DNA of 64,000 nucleotides from Haloimpatiens massiliensis (GTDB taxonomy: Bacteria > Bacillota > Clostridia > Clostridiales > Clostridiaceae), in the NCBI RefSeq assembly GCF_900184255.1, contig NZ_LT854640.1:2172877-2236876 (forward strand). Reading direction: 5' to 3'. The notes under the pieces were generated by a model. It did not search any database, was not told where the DNA came from, and worked only from the letters and a program-made list of their open reading frames with translations. Below, piece by piece: positions 36,808-45,236 of the stretch; the first letter of the stretch is position 1; every line of letters begins with the position of its first letter. A program made the translations under genes and the position numbers.

Positions 36808-38575
36808 ACATTTCACCTTGCTTTCTAAATAATTGTGCATAGACATTATCATTCTTCATTAATTCTTCATGAGTTCCTTTTTCAATAATTTGTCCTTGAT
36901 CAAGCACAATAATCTCATCAGTTATTTTTGTTGAACCTAACCTATGAGTTATCATAAATAGAGTCTTTTCATTGGCTATGTTTAAAAACTGGTTATAAAT
37001 CATACTTTCTGCCGTTGGACTTAAGCTTGCAGTGGGTTCATCCATTATCATGAAAGGCGAATTCAAGTATAAAACACGTGCAATGGCAAGCCTTTGCCAC
37101 TCCCCACCAGATAGATCACTTCCATCATCATAGATCTTTCCTAGATGACTATTCTCTTTCTTAGGTAAATCATTAACTACTCCCTCTAACTCCATCAATC
37201 TAATCACTTCACTAATATCTGCTTCTGAATCTTCAAATGCTATATTCTCTTTTAGTGATACATAATATTTTGCAAAGTCCTGAGAAACTACAGAAAATAT
37301 ACTTCTTAACTCTCCAAATTTATACGACTTTAAGTCCTTTCCATTTAGAAGTATTTCACCTTCATAATCACGATATAACCCTACCATAATTTTTGCCAAG
37401 GTGGATTTACCAGCTCCATTCAATCCAACCAGTGAATAAGATTTACCCTTATTGAGTGATAAATTAACTCCTCTCAAAATGTATTCTCCAGAATCCTCAT
37501 ACCTAAACCAAAGATCTTTTATCACAAGACTTTCAAATGGTATTTTCTCTCTAATCTCTGAACTTTCTAATCTGTTCCTTTTCAGTTTTGTAAACTCATC
37601 TAAATCTTTCGCATACTCATAGTGTCTTGAGAATTCTAAAATCAATTCAGATGACTGAAAAGCAACTATCTTACTTAAACTAATCATGCTTCCTGATATA
37701 GACGTAAACATACCTACTGATAACGCACCACTGGATACTTTACGTGACAACATAAAAATAATAAATACAGCTGCAATACTAGCTACAACATTCACCATCA
37801 TACTGCTTGATGTCTCTTTAGCTAAAACCTTAGTATTATAGTTTGACCTAAACAGATGTGCTTTCATGAATCTTTTGTTAAGAGAGGGGGAAAATCCGAA
37901 TAAAGCTCTTTCATTGGCCGTTTCCCTATTAACCAATATTTCTGACAAATAATTCATCTGTCGTGTAACAAATCCAACCTTTTTTTCTTCTTCATAGACG
38001 ACTATACCATTCTTGAATGTCAGAAGTATTGTAGGAATAATAATAAATAGATATACGAAAACAATCCACAAGTTCACTGTTGCAACCGCATAAAGAACAC
38101 CAAATAGTTGTATTAATACTGAAATTGCAGTATTAACTGAACGAATTACATCTACAATCTTAATTTCAATATCTTGTGTAACTCTTAACAAAAGGTCTTG
38201 AGTTTTAGTCGCTTCAAACAGCAAATAATCAATAGAAAATTGCTTTTTAATAATTTGTGCTTTAAATTCTTTTCTCAAATCATCTTCTAATAAATTGTAA
38301 CTATATTGTCGAAAATCTTGACCTAATTGCGTGTACAAATAGCCAAGAACTGTGAGTCCTAAGTATATTAACATTGTTTTAATTTCCGGATTTGACGATG
38401 TTACTGTCATTGCTGCATCAATAAATTTTGCTACAGTAAACAGCATAAAAGGCACCATTAAACCTTCTACAATGGTTAATATTAAACATACTGCAAAATG
38501 AAATGGAGAATAAAGTGTAACAATTTTTATTAAAGATAATATCTTATTTTTTCTTTTCTCATCATATTTTCTCAT
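36797..38575 (-). CDS. ABC exporter, fused permease-ATPase (subunit A of a pair)
   Basis: 592 residues: six-TM domain (to about 320), ATPase with Walker A GLNGAGKST, signature LSGGEWQ, Walker B FMIMDEPTASLSP and H-loop MITHRLGS. In this subunit the residue after Walker B (MDEPT) keeps the catalytic Glu. RBS GAAAGGA precedes the ATG. It lies just downstream of the broken adenylation-domain gene and immediately upstream of its partner, suggesting a former peptide-export role. Confidence 0.9.
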   Translation of the reverse strand: MRKYDEKRKNKILSLIKIVTLYSPFHFAVCLILTIVEGLMVPFMLFTVAKFIDAAMTVTSSNPEIKTMLIYLGLTVLGYLYTQLGQDFRQYSYNLLEDDLRKEFKAQIIKKQFSIDYLLFEATKTQDLLLRVTQDIEIKIVDVIRSVNTAISVLIQLFGVLYAVATVNLWIVFVYLFIIIPTILLTFKNGIVVYEEEKKVGFVTRQMNYLSEILVNRETANERALFGFSPSLNKRFMKAHLFRSNYNTKVLAKETSSSMMVNVVASIAAVFIIFMLSRKVSSGALSVGMFTSISGSMISLSKIVAFQSSELILEFSRHYEYAKDLDEFTKLKRNRLESSEIREKIPFESLVIKDLWFRYEDSGEYILRGVNLSLNKGKSYSLVGLNGAGKSTLAKIMVGLYRDYEGEILLNGKDLKSYKFGELRSIFSVVSQDFAKYYVSLKENIAFEDSEADISEVIRLMELEGVVNDLPKKENSHLGKIYDDGSDLSGGEWQRLAIARVLYLNSPFMIMDEPTASLSPTAESMIYNQFLNIANEKTLFMITHRLGSTKITDEIIVLDQGQIIEKGTHEELMKNDNVYAQLFRKQGEMYDK

Positions 38576-38673
38576 AGTAAATCCTTTCTCGTTTTACAAC
38601 CCTATTTTTTGATACGAAAAACAACCTACATTTATAAAAAGTAAATCCATTTATATCCTGTTTGCTAAACTAT

Positions 38674-39066
38674 TTATCCAGAAACATTCTCTAAAAACTC
38701 ACTTCTCAATTTATTCCTATCAACCTTACCACTATTAGAATGGGAAGTGAACTAACTTCAAGGATGTTATCCGGTATCATATAGTCAGGAAGTTTTTCTT
38801 TTAGTGAATTCTTTACATGTTCAACTGTACAACAATTTTCAAACATAACAAATGCATATATCATGGGATTAATGCTATCTTTATTAAATATTACTTCTGC
38901 TTCTCTAACTCCTGAAATGCAATATATCTGTGATTCAATTTCTTCTAACTCAATCCTATAACCTCTCAACTTAACTTGTTGATCACTTCTTCCTAAAAAC
39001 ACAATTGAATTGTTTGATGATACCTTTGCCAACAGCATGCGGTCCAAATATAACAACAAGTTTCAT
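38674..39066 (-). pseudogene. Chimeric pseudogene: P-loop kinase start fused to NRPS adenylation-domain tail
   Basis: From an ATG at 39066 (RBS AGGTGGG) 14 codons read MKLVVIFGPHAVGK, the start of a P-loop kinase-like gene. The next bases belong, out of frame, to an NRPS adenylation domain: FLGRSDQQVKLRGYRIELEE (A8 motif), then LPDYMIP and, across a -1 shift near 38727, NSGKVDRNKLRSEFLE (A10 motif). The frame that stays open ends early as LIVVRLIGIN. So a deletion joined two genes and a later single-base loss broke A10. No carrier domain follows. Confidence 0.75.
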
Positions 39067-39107
39067 CTTTACATCCCACCTTGTATGAATTTAGTATATT
39101 TTCAAGC

Positions 39108-39755
39108 TTATATGAGCTTGCTTTCTTTTGTATTCAGGTTCACAACTCGAGTTCTTGTATCTGACTTTGATATAAATAAAGGTTCTCCACTACTATCAAT
39201 ACAATACGCAATAGGCATGGATATCCCGCAATTTTTATAGGAACCGTCTGCGTGGCTTGTACCCACTATAATTGTTTTATATGTTTTTGCAATTCTTCTA
39301 GCTTCATTTATCCACTCATCAAATTGGTCATCACTAAACATGCCTACACCTATTGGATGTGCTATAAAATTAATTTTTCCACTTATATTTTTTAAATCTC
39401 TAACTCCCTTTAGAATCTCCATACATAATAAATATCCAACTATCATCTGGCCATATTTAACTACCAATGGTGGATTTAATTGAATTTGTTCATCCGGTAG
39501 AGTTTTTGCCCTTTCTAAAATTTTCTCACCGTTATTATTTATTATTACTGCTCTATCTTTGTTATTTTTTCCATAAGATGTGATTATTGTAATATTGTTT
39601 TCTTTTGCAACATTACAAGCACTTTCTAATACTTCTTCACTTGATAAGTATCCTTCAGGATATAATACAATATCAATTCCTTTATTGCTCTCTATTTCTT
39701 TTTTTAACTGTTCTATTCCTTGTTCATGTATTGGTTGTCCTATTAAGACTTTCAT
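39108..39755 (-). CDS. Carbon-nitrogen hydrolase (nitrilase superfamily)
   Basis: 215 residues, shorter than the usual ~260. The nucleophile region is GYLLCMEILKG (Cys), the general base is in IVLYPEGYL (Glu), and a Lys candidate lies in ERAKTLPDEQ. The C-terminal part IIVGTSHADGSYKN...GEPLFISKSD fits the family. It resembles amidases of secondary metabolism more than core nitrilase-type enzymes. It is beside the NRPS remnant, so it may be a survivor of that cluster. RBS AAAGGGG. Confidence 0.75.
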   Translation of the reverse strand: MKVLIGQPIHEQGIEQLKKEIESNKGIDIVLYPEGYLSSEEVLESACNVAKENNITIITSYGKNNKDRAVIINNNGEKILERAKTLPDEQIQLNPPLVVKYGQMIVGYLLCMEILKGVRDLKNISGKINFIAHPIGVGMFSDDQFDEWINEARRIAKTYKTIIVGTSHADGSYKNCGISMPIAYCIDSSGEPLFISKSDTRTRVVNLNTKESKLI

Positions 39756-39832
39756 ATTTACTTACCCCTTTATAATTATTTTAGTTTAGCAACTAAAAAA
39801 CAACTATCTTTTAGCTTAGTTAAAAGTTCCAT

Positions 39833-39979
39833 TTATTGTAAGTACACTAACAACTCACTATTTATTTCTATAATTGAAGTATTATCCGTTTTAAATCTCA
39901 TCATTTCATTAAAAGGAGTATTGGTTATATAACATTGTAAGCACATAATTACAGCACTATGCGTTATAATTATTACTAC
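39833..39979 (-). pseudogene. C-terminal fragment of a histidine phosphatase
   Basis: The frame reads VVIIITHSAVIMCLQCYITN then MMRFKTDNTSIIEIN, the second-half motif (THG/S plus FxxDN) of the phosphoglycerate-mutase superfamily. The RHG half is absent. The fragment begins 1 bp after the stop of the next GNAT gene, as if that gene had been joined onto it. Confidence 0.65.
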
Positions 39980-39980
39980 T

Positions 39981-40427
39981 CTACATAAACATTTGAATAC
40001 ACCAAGTTTTATAATCATGCTTTTTATAAAATTTAATAATACTTTCCATGTCTTTTGTGGAAGAATAAATTAAAGATCTTTTAACTCCATTTTCTTTAGC
40101 AATTTCTAATATTTTATCTAATAAAATTGTACCTATATTAAAACCTCTATTTTCAAAAGACACATAAATATCATCTATTTCAATATAAAATTGTCCATTA
40201 TCCATTACAGCCATATTTTGCGATTTATGAACTGTACCGTAAACAAATCCTACAATCCTCTTATTTAACTCAGCCACAAAAAAATATTTTCCCAGTTTAC
40301 TTTCTAAATAATCTTTATCAGCAGCAACAAATCCATAAGTTATCTCTTCTTTAGCCCATTGCTGTTGTAAAGCTATTATATAATCTAAATCTTTATATAC
40401 ACATTCTCGAATAATTAAATTATTCAT
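39981..40427 (-). CDS. GNAT acetyltransferase
   Basis: ~148 residues from MNNLIIRECVYKDLDYIIAL, chosen because GGAGG is 6 nt upstream; a longer reading would include the RBS. Motif A region is DIYVSFENRGFNIGTILLDKI (R-G-F-N-I-G rather than R-x-x-G-x-G/A, a weaker loop), motif B is RSLIYSSTKDMESIIKFYKKHDY. Function unknown; the altered loop may lower acetyl-CoA affinity (inference). Confidence 0.78.
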   Translation of the reverse strand: MNNLIIRECVYKDLDYIIALQQQWAKEEITYGFVAADKDYLESKLGKYFFVAELNKRIVGFVYGTVHKSQNMAVMDNGQFYIEIDDIYVSFENRGFNIGTILLDKILEIAKENGVKRSLIYSSTKDMESIIKFYKKHDYKTWCIQMFM

Positions 40428-40519
40428 AATATCCTCCAAAATTTTTAACATAAATTTGAGGTATTTAATAATTTTTATCCCTTAAATTTATATAGATTCT
40501 ACTTAACCGTCCCTACAAA

Positions 40520-40891
40520 TCATAACAACTTTATTTTATATTTTTTTCCTATTTCTTTGACATCTTCCCCATCAATAATAATTCCTGATTCCTCATATAG
40601 AATGTATAATTCATTATTATAGCAATCAATAAGTTCATCATCTGTTTCTTTATAATGACACCAAACATCTTTATTGTTTAAAAAATTTAAACCTTTTGAG
40701 TCTTTTAAATTAACAATGTTCTTATCTGCATGTTTTGCAGAATCAATTGTTTTTCCAAATATGATAGCTCCAGCAGAACCTCCATAAATAACACCACCAT
40801 TATTTAAGAATTTAATGCATTCTTTATCAAACTTGGTATCTTTCAATGTTTTTAGCAGTTTATAAGTATTTCCAAGTTTCCAACTGTTACG
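40520..40891 (-). pseudogene. Truncated S51 peptidase (C-terminal half)
   Basis: The frame opens after a TAG at 40892-40894 and reads GNTYKLLKTLKDTKFDKECI, then NNGGVIYGGSAGAIIFGKTI with the intact S51 nucleophile elbow. The first ~85 residues are missing. The only in-frame ATG (40846) has no RBS. Remnant of a second peptidase-E-like gene. Confidence 0.7.
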
Positions 40892-40961
40892 CTAAGGATG
40901 TTTCTTTTCACAATCAATACTTTTATATTTTAAATAAGAAATAAGAATTATACTCATTTGA

Positions 40962-41078
40962 TTACATTTCGTACTTCCAATTTCTATATAATGTATTACC
41001 ACCATTAACTATGATATGACACAAAATTGAATAAATAATAGATTGAGTAACAAGGGTTAAATAAGCTATTTTACTCAT
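40962..41078 (-). CDS. Possible small ORF (38 aa)
   Basis: Begins MSKIAYLTLVTQSIIYSILC with GAGGG 9 nt upstream and ends NTLYRNWKYEM. It contains one weakly hydrophobic helix. No homologue recognised. It may be the start of a lost gene joined to the S51 remnant. Confidence 0.3.
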   Translation of the reverse strand: MSKIAYLTLVTQSIIYSILCHIIVNGGNTLYRNWKYEM

Positions 41079-41219
41079 TTATACATTCCCTCTTTAATTT
41101 TCATATTATATAAATAAAGTTTTATGTTTACTAAATTCTAATTTCATAATCTCATTTTCTATGGAAAGCCTTTGCCCTTCATATAAATTACTATAGATAA
41201 TACTAAATTTGTATTTTAA

Positions 41220-42101
41220 TTAATAAATTTTTGTTGCATCCCTTGGCAATTCTTTAATGTGTTTTATGAATGCAAAGCTTCTTTTGGCTTCATCATAATT
41301 ATATTCATACCCAAGCATTTTACCTACTTTAGGTGCAACCTCCATAAATAACTCACATGTTGCAATCAATGCATTCCACGCAGAATTATAATCCCTCATA
41401 TTAAAGGTACTCATGAATTTCGTCCACAAGTCTAAATCTAGATATTCTTTTAAATTTTTACTTGCTTTTCCCATACTTACCTTAAATTCCGTTTCAGTAC
41501 CAACGTACCAATCTAACATGGTTAGTAACTCTTGTCGTACATAATTATTCATTACTTCTATTGTAAAAAGAATCTCCTCTCTCCAAAGTCCCTTTGCACA
41601 GTATGGGGCCACCCACCAAAAGTTATTACAGCGGCTAAAATATTGTCCATATGTAGGCTTTTTAATCCAATAATCTTCGTCAGATGCTACTGAAATTTGT
41701 GGCAAACAATTATCTTTATCAAGCAAAGGAACAGTGAGCTTGTCCTTTCCATATTCTTTTATTAATACTTCCATAGGCTGAATATGCAAGTCAATTCTAT
41801 TTCCATCTGTAAACTGCATTAAATATGTATAACCCTTCTTAAAATCAATATCTTTTCCTTGCATTCTATCCAGTTCATCAGGGAATTGAAAAATAAGCTG
41901 CTCCCCAAATACATTTATCCAATCCTTATCTTGAATAAATGGCTCTGTTTCAGTAACTACATAAACAATGTCATAGTCTTGAAAAATATCCTTTTTCACA
42001 TTAGGATTTGCCCTAGAACCATTCATATAAACAGCCCTTATTCGCTCCTCTCTATTTGCAACACCTAATATTAAATCAAACATTTCCTGCTCGGTCCTCA
42101 T
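41220..42101 (-). CDS. aadE-like: Aminoglycoside 6-adenylyltransferase, ANT(6) family
   Basis: 293 residues, full family length. The N-terminal NTase core has AVYMNGSRANPN and DYDIVYVVTE (GS...DxD), then GNRIDLHIQPME with the third carboxylate, and the ANT(6) signature RCNNFWWVAPYCAKGLWREE. C-terminal helical domain intact (LDLDLWTKFMSTF). These enzymes adenylate O-6 of streptomycin. RBS AAAAGGAG is 7 nt before the ATG. All catalytic residues seen are present, so it is probably functional; resistance not demonstrated. Confidence 0.88.
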   Translation of the reverse strand: MRTEQEMFDLILGVANREERIRAVYMNGSRANPNVKKDIFQDYDIVYVVTETEPFIQDKDWINVFGEQLIFQFPDELDRMQGKDIDFKKGYTYLMQFTDGNRIDLHIQPMEVLIKEYGKDKLTVPLLDKDNCLPQISVASDEDYWIKKPTYGQYFSRCNNFWWVAPYCAKGLWREEILFTIEVMNNYVRQELLTMLDWYVGTETEFKVSMGKASKNLKEYLDLDLWTKFMSTFNMRDYNSAWNALIATCELFMEVAPKVGKMLGYEYNYDEAKRSFAFIKHIKELPRDATKIY

Positions 42102-42221
42102 AACAACACTCCTTTTATTTAAAATAATCCTCTATAAAAGTAACAAAATGGCTCTTGGCTCTGTACTCCAGATAACTCAAGCCAATTAGATAAAAAAATT
42201 AAATATATTAAACTTAATAAT

Positions 42222-42548
42222 TTATCCCTCTCCATATGTTTCAGTAAAATATAAAAATCCCATTTTTTTAACCTTATAATTACTTATCACATTGCCTGTT
42301 AATCTATCATATTCAGTATAACCCTCAATAGTGTAAACCATAGCATTTTCCTTATCAAGCATATCTTTATCTGCTTTATATAAAGAATCCATAGTTTTTA
42401 TATTTCCTCTAAATGCTCCTATTGGATGTCCATATATAAATAAATGTGCTCTAATGGACATTGACGGATTTATATGAGCTATGATAAATCCACATATAAC
42501 TATTGTAAAAATACATAATGTTACTATAATTTTTTTTGAAAATTTCAT
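42222..42548 (-). CDS. Small secreted or membrane protein, unknown
   Basis: 108 residues with an N-terminal hydrophobic helix (KIIVTLCIFTIVICGFIIAH), then SMSIRAHLFIYGHPIGAFRG and a short polar C-terminus. No lipobox Cys follows the helix, so it is an anchor or a cleavable signal. Family not recognised. AGAAAGGAG is 7 nt from the ATG. Confidence 0.65.
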   Translation of the reverse strand: MKFSKKIIVTLCIFTIVICGFIIAHINPSMSIRAHLFIYGHPIGAFRGNIKTMDSLYKADKDMLDKENAMVYTIEGYTEYDRLTGNVISNYKVKKMGFLYFTETYGEG

Positions 42549-42669
42549 GTTCTTTCTCCTTTCTAACTTTATCAGTACCTATTCAACTACTATAAACACT
42601 GTAATTTTAATTGTATCTCTCAATGCACCTTTTTCATATTTAGAATAAAGAGAAAAAATTGCCTATCAT

Positions 42670-43009
42670 TTATTCTCTTCTATAATCATAAATTTCATTT
42701 TTAACTCTTAATTGTACACCATTTATTTTTATCGTCTCATTATTTATCCATTCCATATGAACTTTTTCACAGTGGTACTGCCAATAAATATTTTCCGTTT
42801 TCTTGGTTTTATTATTCTTTAATGTTCCTAAAACCGCAAAACCTGTTGTGGCTCCACCATTATTCAAATAAACGGTTACAATATATGTTCCATTAGGTGA
42901 AGTTGATTCACTAAGATATTCTTCACCTTTAATTCTCTGAATATCAAAAATGAATAATTTTACATTTATAATAATTATAACATTTATACCATAATATATA
43001 AATTAATAT
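42670..43009 (-). pseudogene. DUF5412-family protein missing its 5' end
   Basis: The frame reads FDIQRIKGEEYLSESTSPNG, then VYLNNGGATTGFAVLGTL, NIYWQYHCEKVHMEWINNET and NEIYDYRRE, the DUF5412 core (SPNG, NGGATT, IYWQY, NGxxL). The usual N-terminal TM helix and start codon are missing: upstream the frame meets TAA exactly where a solo end of MITE family 3 begins (43010). The stop is otherwise intact. Confidence 0.7.
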
Positions 43010-43050
43010 TATGATTAACCCACAATAAGTATTACATTACTTGAATTATT
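43010..43050. mobile_element. Solo end of MITE family 3
   Basis: TATGATTAACCCACAATAAG followed by TATTACATTACTTGAATTAT matches the termini of the elements at 54764 and 62477. No partner end was found nearby. It truncates the DUF5412 gene and lies upstream of the Hol-Tox locus. Confidence 0.7.
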
Positions 43051-43120
43051 ATAAATGAGTAAGTTCAACTTACCAAATCAGAGATTTAGAGTTTCACTTA
43101 TAGTTGAATGTGGGCTACTG

Positions 43121-43155
43121 GTATCACTCACCTTTCTTGTGAAAGGAGGTGATAC
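43121..43155 (+). promoter_or_regulatory. Shine-Dalgarno-sequestering hairpin of the toxin mRNA
   Basis: GTATCAC..CCTTTC pairs with GAAAGG..GTGATAC around a TTGT loop; the right arm is the RBS GAAAGGAGG itself. Such occlusion is a hallmark of type I toxin mRNAs. Confidence 0.65.
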
Positions 43156-43157
43156 AT

Positions 43158-43283
43158 ATGAGTAACGGTACTTTAATGTTACTATTTCAGGTAGGATTAT
43201 TTTTATTAGCACTATTAACATTTATAGTGTTACTTATTGATAAAATGTCAAAAAAAATAGTAGCCCCAAGTCGAATTGGTTAG
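43158..43283 (+). CDS. Putative holin-like toxin (Hol-Tox), type I toxin peptide
   Basis: 41 residues: MSNGTLMLLFQVGLFLLALL continues as TFIVLLIDKMSKK and a short polar tail, i.e. a polar start, one TM helix and a Lys-rich end, the layout of the Pfam putative holin-like toxin family (TxpA-like neighbours). It is the only plus-strand gene between 26 and 64 kb. RBS AAAGGAGGTG is perfect but locked in a hairpin (43121-43155). The stop codon lies within the terminator stem, and a minus-strand promoter faces the 3' end (43333-43306). The type I TA role is inferred from these features. Confidence 0.7.
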   Translation: MSNGTLMLLFQVGLFLLALLTFIVLLIDKMSKKIVAPSRIG

Positions 43284-43296
43284 CTACTAATTTTTT
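43258..43296 (+). terminator. Terminator of the Hol-Tox gene
   Basis: TAGTAGC ... GCTACTA with inner CCAA/TTGG, followed by TTTTTTATT. The toxin stop TAG is inside the right arm. Confidence 0.75.
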
Positions 43297-43305
43297 ATTA
43301 TATAT

Positions 43306-43333
43306 ATTATAGTGATGCCAGTTGCCTAAGCAA
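43306..43333 (-). promoter_or_regulatory. Promoter for a candidate antisense (antitoxin) RNA
   Basis: Minus strand TTGCTT (43333-43328), 16 nt, TATAAT (43311-43306). A transcript from about 43299 would run leftward across the toxin terminator and coding 3' end. No ORF is apparent in it. Confidence 0.5.
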
Positions 43334-43483
43334 CTAATAAGGATTAATATAAAAATATACCCCTATAGCAATAATCATAATCAATACAATTACGGAGATT
43401 ATTCCTAAAGCCTTATTTTTGTTAGTTATTCCATAGAGTATGCCTATAATTGCGGCTATTGCAAGAACAATCCCCAAGGCCAT
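43334..43483 (-). CDS. Small two-TM membrane protein (49 aa)
   Basis: Reads MALGIVLAIAAIIGILYGIT, NKNKALGIIS, then a second helix and YFYINPY. AGGAG lies 8 nt before the ATG. Two TM helices are joined by a basic loop. Its stop touches the putative antitoxin promoter. It may be an independent small gene or part of the toxin locus; family not recognised. Confidence 0.6.
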   Translation of the reverse strand: MALGIVLAIAAIIGILYGITNKNKALGIISVIVLIMIIAIGVYFYINPY

Positions 43484-43520
43484 AACTGATCACTCCTTAT
43501 TTTAATGCTTTTAACTATTT

Positions 43521-44833
43521 CTAAACATAAACCCCAAATATATCTTTCCCTTGCACTCTTATTCTCTCTTCTTTAAACTCTTTATTTTTATTAAAATTAA
43601 ATATAACCAAGTATCCCTTATCCAAAGAGTTAATATCCAAGTAATCACAAAGCTGATTTACTCCATCTTCATGATATTTCTGCCCTCTCCATATCTTCAT
43701 TTCTATGATATATTTAAAATTATTATAGGTTATAACCATATCTAATCTCTTTTCTTCGGAAATTTGAACTTCCTTAAAATCAAATCCAACTCCATTTATT
43801 ATTGGCTTAATAAATGCTAAAAATAATAACCTTCCGTGGTGTTCTATAAATTCTTGATCTTTAGAGGAATATTGTTCTTTCATAAACTGCATAAATCTTT
43901 GGAGTATTTTTTCTACATTAAGTCCTCCATTTGGTTCTATAAATGCACCTTTAAAATTATAATCATCCATTTTACTATATATATTTTCAAGCTTTGATAC
44001 CATGTAATTATACATTCTTTCTGAAAATATCTTATTAGCTATAGCAACTTTTCCATGGCTATTTTTAAAATATCCATAAGTTATTCCTAAATCTATAAGT
44101 GGATTATCTTTGTTAAAAGTCTTCTGCACTCCCCTTATGATTATATCTTCTATATAATCATAAAGTTCTTCATTATTTTCTAAGTTCTTTATCATAGTAT
44201 CAAATAAGGTATTCTTTTCATCTAAAATTATTTTTACAGCCTTTTGAACATCCCATATACTCCAAGGCTTTTTATCCAATTCATAAATTCTTTCATCTAT
44301 AATTTGACATATCCTACCAACTAAAAATGGGTAGCCTTCTGTAAAGAAGTATATTTCTTCACTAAGTTCTTTTATATCCATAGAAATATTATTCTCATCA
44401 CAATATTCCTTTAGCATTGTGCTAATTTCAGCTGGTGAAAAGCTCATATCCACATTAAAATCTGCTGCTATGTTCCAAGGAGAATTGTATTTAGATTCCT
44501 GTTCTGGTCTCAATTTTAGTTTTAAACTTTTTACATCGTATACCCCAGCTAATATAACAGATTTAAAGGTATAATCTTTGCCCATTTCCCTTGATAAATA
44601 TTTATTTCTAAGCATTCCTATAAAACTTAAAAACAATTGATTGTTTGAGCTTTTATCTACTTCATCTATGATTAAAATAACTTCCTTTTCTGCATCTTCT
44701 ACGAAGCTCGTTATTACTTCTGACAGTTCTGCAATATCATTAATTTTTCTATTTCCTTAAGCTTACTACTTATATCAACCATGTAATGTTTTCTACTAAC
44801 ACACACTCCTGTAGTATTAAATCTTTTTTTCAT
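43521..44833 (-). pseudogene. AAA ATPase + PD-(D/E)XK nuclease family gene lacking its P-loop
   Basis: The gene starts MKKRFNTTGVCVSRKHYMVD...LKEIEKL at 44833 (RBS GGTGG). It then jumps near 44735, with a frame change, to DIAELSEVITSFVEDAEKEV and the Walker B VILIIDEVDK. The missing piece is where the family has its Walker A (RPRQYGKTT-type). The rest is intact: AAA lid (EGYPFLVGRICQIIDE) and C-terminal nuclease with DMVITYNNFKYIIEMKIWRG (D...ExK). A 3' frame of 371 codons is open but headless. A dead member of the clostridial AAA/PD-(D/E)XK family. Confidence 0.8.
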
Positions 44834-45027
44834 AAATGAATTTTCACCACCTATAATTTAATTACTTACTTTCCCACATAATTTCCAAGTTCTACCTGTC
44901 AATTTATTCTAATCCCTAATCCCCAATCTCTAGTCCTAAAAAATTTCGTAGCGATGCTAATCTTTTTCTAGGTTCTAGGATCAGTATAGTTTATATATCT
45001 ATTTTATCCTTTAACCCATTATAACAT

Positions 45028-45058
45028 AAGCCAATGATACTTTTAATATCATTGGCTT
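45028..45058. terminator. Terminator-like hairpin
   Basis: AAGCCAATGATA ... TATCATTGGCTT then TTCT on the plus strand. It lies in the 400-bp gap between the broken ATPase gene and the Sel1 gene, so it may end the Sel1 transcript on the minus strand. The rest of this gap holds only a short dispersed repeat. Confidence 0.55.
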
Positions 45059-45158
45059 TTCTACCTATTGGCTTCTTACACAAAATTTAAATGCATTCAC
45101 AATGAGACCCTTATATTATGTTATATCTTAAGAAGGGTACGCTATCCCTTAAGCTATA

Positions 45159-45210
45159 ATTATGTTACTTTAATCCTACAAGTTGGGAATTTATCAACTT
45201 AGTGTTATGC
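45159..45210. repeat. Dispersed intergenic repeat, copy 1 (also at 48332-48382)
   Basis: TAAGCT.TAATTAT.TTACT then TTGGGAATTTATCAACTTAG resembles TAAGCTAAAATTATATTACT then TGGAAATTTATCAATTTAG at 48332-48382. A second pair, 28 bp and identical, is at 47164-47191 and 49000-49027 (TTTTTAATACTTAACTTTAA). All lie between genes of the GNAT-rich run. Confidence 0.6.
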
Positions 45211-45236
45211 TCATAATCTCATTAATAAACTGAAAT

